Shown here: piece after piece, positions 5,530 to 6,687 of the stretch
Layout: every line of letters starts with the position of its first letter
Numbering within the stretch: position 1 is the stretch's first letter
DNA from: Spirochaeta sp.
GTDB taxonomy: Bacteria; Spirochaetota; Spirochaetia; DSM-2461
Direction of reading: 5' to 3'
Length of the DNA stretch: 6,687 nt
Assembly: GCA_030635565.1 (NCBI GenBank)
Contig: DAOVYP010000129.1
Span: forward strand, 1-6,687
Made by a program: the position numbers and the translations under genes
Notes under the pieces: model-generated
The model's database searches: none
What the model was told of the DNA's origin: nothing
What the model saw: the letters and a program-made list of their open reading frames with translations, nothing else

Positions 5530-5907
5530 CTAAGCTTTTTTGGGCATGAGAATCCAGAGGACAATCGCCACCAAGAACAAGGCTGGGATATCACCCACCA
5601 GGTTTGGCCGTTCAGTCACATCGATAATAGCTTGAACCAACATTATGCCTGCATGTACGATGTTCGAAAATATAGTGAACCATATGAGACTCAGATTAGC
5701 CAACGGATCCCTGGATGCCCTTATTAAAAACACACCCAGGGTAGCGTATACGCCTAAAATCATCCACTCATATTCGGGTTGACGAGGCATCCAGGACCAA
5801 CCTGCAGGTTGTATCCAATGCATCATCAAATAGATTCCTGCAACATAAATGATGCCAAACACCATAAGAGCGACTTTCAGGTACTTTAACTTAGTTTCTT
5901 CTTTCAT
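5530..5907 (-). CDS. Small four-helix integral membrane protein, DUF6632-like
   Basis: This 125-residue hydrophobic protein has four predicted membrane segments at about 9-30, 48-64, 71-94 and 103-121. A short charged N-terminus (MKEETKLK) precedes the first, and the C-terminus is basic (PKKA). Recognisable family-like blocks are the Trp/Pro-rich loop PAGWSWMPRQPEYEWMI (34-50), YATLGVFLIRASRDPLANLSLIWF (54-77), SNIVHAGIM (81-89) and GDIPALFLVAIVLW (105-118). They resemble what I recall as DUF6632, a family of unknown function; I cannot confirm this by search. No catalytic residues are evident. AGGAG lies 8 bases before the ATG and is covered by a small inverted repeat. The gene stands alone, on the strand opposite to the sugar operon that ends 350 bases away, with no obvious functional link to it. 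Confidence 0.8.
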   Translation of the reverse strand: MKEETKLKYLKVALMVFGIIYVAGIYLMMHWIQPAGWSWMPRQPEYEWMILGVYATLGVFLIRASRDPLANLSLIWFTIFSNIVHAGIMLVQAIIDVTERPNLVGDIPALFLVAIVLWILMPKKA

Positions 5908-5915
5908 ATTCTTTC

Positions 5916-5935
5916 TCCTAAGAATTGTTTTAGGA
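5916..5935 (-). promoter_or_regulatory. Hairpin overlapping the ribosome binding site of the DUF6632-like gene
   Basis: In the minus-strand transcript, UCCUAA (5935-5930) and UUAGGA (5921-5916) form a perfect 6-pair stem with an 8-base loop. The 3' arm contains four of the five bases of the AGGAG ribosome binding site (5919-5915), and the 5' arm is therefore an anti-Shine-Dalgarno sequence. This could limit or condition translation, but the stem is short and AU-containing. Confidence 0.4.
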
Positions 5936-6054
5936 AATATCCGATTCTACGCTTTCCTTACAGGCTAATGCGTAGGCCATACATCATTCCCTTAAACACA
6001 AGTATGAATTATGATTTTTTTCTGTCGCGCAACAATTAAATCATTACCATTTTT

Positions 6055-6069
6055 GTCATGTTTCATGAC
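6055..6069. repeat. Perfect inverted repeat GTCATG-TTT-CATGAC
   Basis: Six-base arms around a three-base centre form a compact palindrome of the kind bound by dimeric regulators. It lies just downstream of a minus-strand TTGACA (6080-6075), in the -10 to -35 spacing zone, but the expected -10 position reads GACAAA, which is poor. Operator function is only a possibility. Confidence 0.4.
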
Positions 6070-6084
6070 TATGCTGTCAAGAGT

Positions 6085-6104
6085 AAAGTATCTTTATTTA
6101 CTTT
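6085..6104. repeat. Inverted repeat AAAGTA-N8-TACTTT
   Basis: Six-base arms at 6085-6090 and 6099-6104 are perfect inverted copies with an 8-base AT-rich centre. It lies 15 bases from the GTCATG palindrome. The low complexity of the arms makes chance occurrence fairly likely. Confidence 0.25.
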
Positions 6105-6222
6105 CCGGTGCAAAAAGCCCTCTCCAGCTCAGGCCGGCATTGACTCGATTCTTAGCAGCCGCAGCCGCGCGCTGCCTTGCCGCCAGACACTCGGACCGGT
6201 GAATCTGGGTCTGAGGTCCTGG

Positions 6223-6687
6223 TTATTCGCGTTCCCGTTCAAACGGCCTGTCATACCCCCGGTCGGCCGCGTAACCGAATTCCGACAACCCCACACCCTT
6301 CACTCCATCGAGAGTGATGCCGCACCAGGCCTCATTCACCTCAAATTCGCCGTTCTGCATCAACCATGGTATCTCCGGCTGTCGGCGATCCACTTCCAGA
6401 GTTAGAACCTTTGAACCTGGAACCCGGAACTGCAATGTGAACTTCCCGGGAACAGTACCGTCACCTCCCACTTCCATCAGGTCTGTGGCGAAGGACACAG
6501 GTAAGACTCCGTCGGGCCCGGCGACCCATCCTGAGGCCAGGCGTTTGAAGGAATCACCGTAATCAACGGGAGATACCGCCAGGTATGTGACTTTCAATCC
6601 GGCGATTTCAGTTTCCTCATCCAGGGCTATAACCGTCCAGAGATAGCGATTCAGGTAGGTCCAGTCGCGTTTGCCCCAGGAATGATC
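6223..6687 (-). CDS. C-terminal part of a DUF7064/7065-like (lipocalin-like, CrtC/AttH-fold) protein, cut by window edge
   Basis: The minus-strand frame is open from the right edge (6687) to a TAA at 6223, giving the last 154 residues. It begins exactly with DHSWGKRDW, the hallmark of a family annotated as DUF7064/DUF7065, related in fold to AttH and hydroxyneurosporene-hydratase-like lipocalin proteins. The rest alternates short beta strands (TYLNRYLWTVIALD, then KVTYLAVSP, KFTLQFRVPGSKVLTLEVD) and ends with the aromatic, charged tail YDRPFERERE, as expected of a beta-barrel half. A Met at about 6597 could be misread as a start, but coding clearly continues upstream and there is no ribosome binding site there. 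The biochemical role of these proteins is unknown to me; some relatives occur near lipid, steroid or terpenoid metabolism genes. The family call rests on motif memory, not on a search. Confidence 0.7.
   Translation of the reverse strand, partial: DHSWGKRDWTYLNRYLWTVIALDEETEIAGLKVTYLAVSPVDYGDSFKRLASGWVAGPDGVLPVSFATDLMEVGGDGTVPGKFTLQFRVPGSKVLTLEVDRRQPEIPWLMQNGEFEVNEAWCGITLDGVKGVGLSEFGYAADRGYDRPFERERE

Larger units (their letters stand above)
5908..6222. other. 315-base interval without a convincing gene
   Basis: It lies between the DUF6632-like gene and the DUF7064-like gene, both read on the minus strand. The part up to about 6105 is AT-rich and holds a hairpin over a ribosome binding site plus two inverted repeats. 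On the minus strand a TTGACA is present at 6080-6075, and a TAGAAT at 5949-5944 could be the -10 box of the DUF6632-like gene, but neither has a good partner box. The part from 6105 to 6222 is GC-rich. A plus-strand frame there (6011-6202) translates to a low-complexity Ala/Arg-rich end without a ribosome binding site and is not credible. No tRNA or other RNA was recognised. Confidence 0.5.

Noticed and set aside
6110..6145. Possible terminator of the DUF7064-like gene (minus strand, GGGCTTTTTG around 6113-6122)
   Set aside because: The T-run is fair, but the stem before it is only three to four pairs with a wobble, and it lies about 100 bases past the stop; support is insufficient.
6011..6202. 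Plus-strand open frame of 63 codons in the intergenic interval
   Set aside because: No ribosome binding site, low-complexity Ala/Arg-rich end, no family resemblance, and it crosses a sharp change in base composition.
5181..6222. tRNA or CRISPR array in the non-coding stretches
   Set aside because: No T-loop GTTCGAATC-type signature with a cloverleaf, and no regularly spaced repeats were found.

Overview
The window holds a compact, divergently transcribed carbohydrate-catabolic locus of six genes (about 1-5180), followed by an unrelated accessory-looking stretch (about 5181-6687). The DNA is bacterial: genes are tightly packed, AGGAG-type ribosome binding sites overlap upstream stop codons, and sigma70-type promoter boxes are visible. 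Base composition is near balanced, with an AT-rich patch around 5900-6100. I cannot fix the taxon. The gene families would suit a free-living or anaerobic sugar-degrading bacterium (Spirochaetota, Bacillota or Thermotogota-like), but this is a low-confidence inference.

Left arm (minus strand, read from about 2600 down to 1): a Gfo/Idh/MocA NAD(P)-dependent oxidoreductase, a zinc-dependent sorbitol/threonine-dehydrogenase-type alcohol dehydrogenase, and the N-terminal 160 residues of an FGGY carbohydrate kinase (xylulokinase-like) that runs off the left edge. Gaps between genes are 4 and 14 bases, so this is almost certainly one operon. Right arm (plus strand, 2693-5180): a shikimate-dehydrogenase-fold (AroE-like) oxidoreductase, a cupin-type phosphoglucose isomerase, and a D-2-hydroxyacid dehydrogenase, with gaps of 3 and 10 bases. 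The two arms share one short control region holding two back-to-back TTGACA promoters. No regulator or transporter gene lies in the window.

Together the six enzymes offer four dehydrogenases, one sugar-phosphate isomerase and one sugar kinase, all apparently controlled from one point. A plausible reading is the oxidation or epimerisation of an unusual polyol, cyclitol or sugar, its phosphorylation by the FGGY kinase, and its isomerisation by the cupin enzyme. The AroE-like protein keeps the catalytic Lys and Asp of shikimate dehydrogenase but lacks the substrate-binding Asn residues, so its substrate is probably not shikimate. I do not recognise this exact gene combination as a described pathway; it is the best candidate here for an undescribed system.

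Right flank: 5221-5391 is a start-less 56-codon C-terminal remnant of a nucleotidyltransferase-type gene. Next comes a GC-rich, hairpin-rich spacer (5392-5529) with a possible terminator. A minus-strand gene for a four-helix membrane protein (DUF6632-like) follows, with a hairpin over its ribosome binding site. After it lies a 315-base gene-free interval with two small inverted repeats. The window ends in the C-terminal part of a minus-strand gene carrying the DHSWGKRDW motif of DUF7064/7065-type lipocalin-like proteins.
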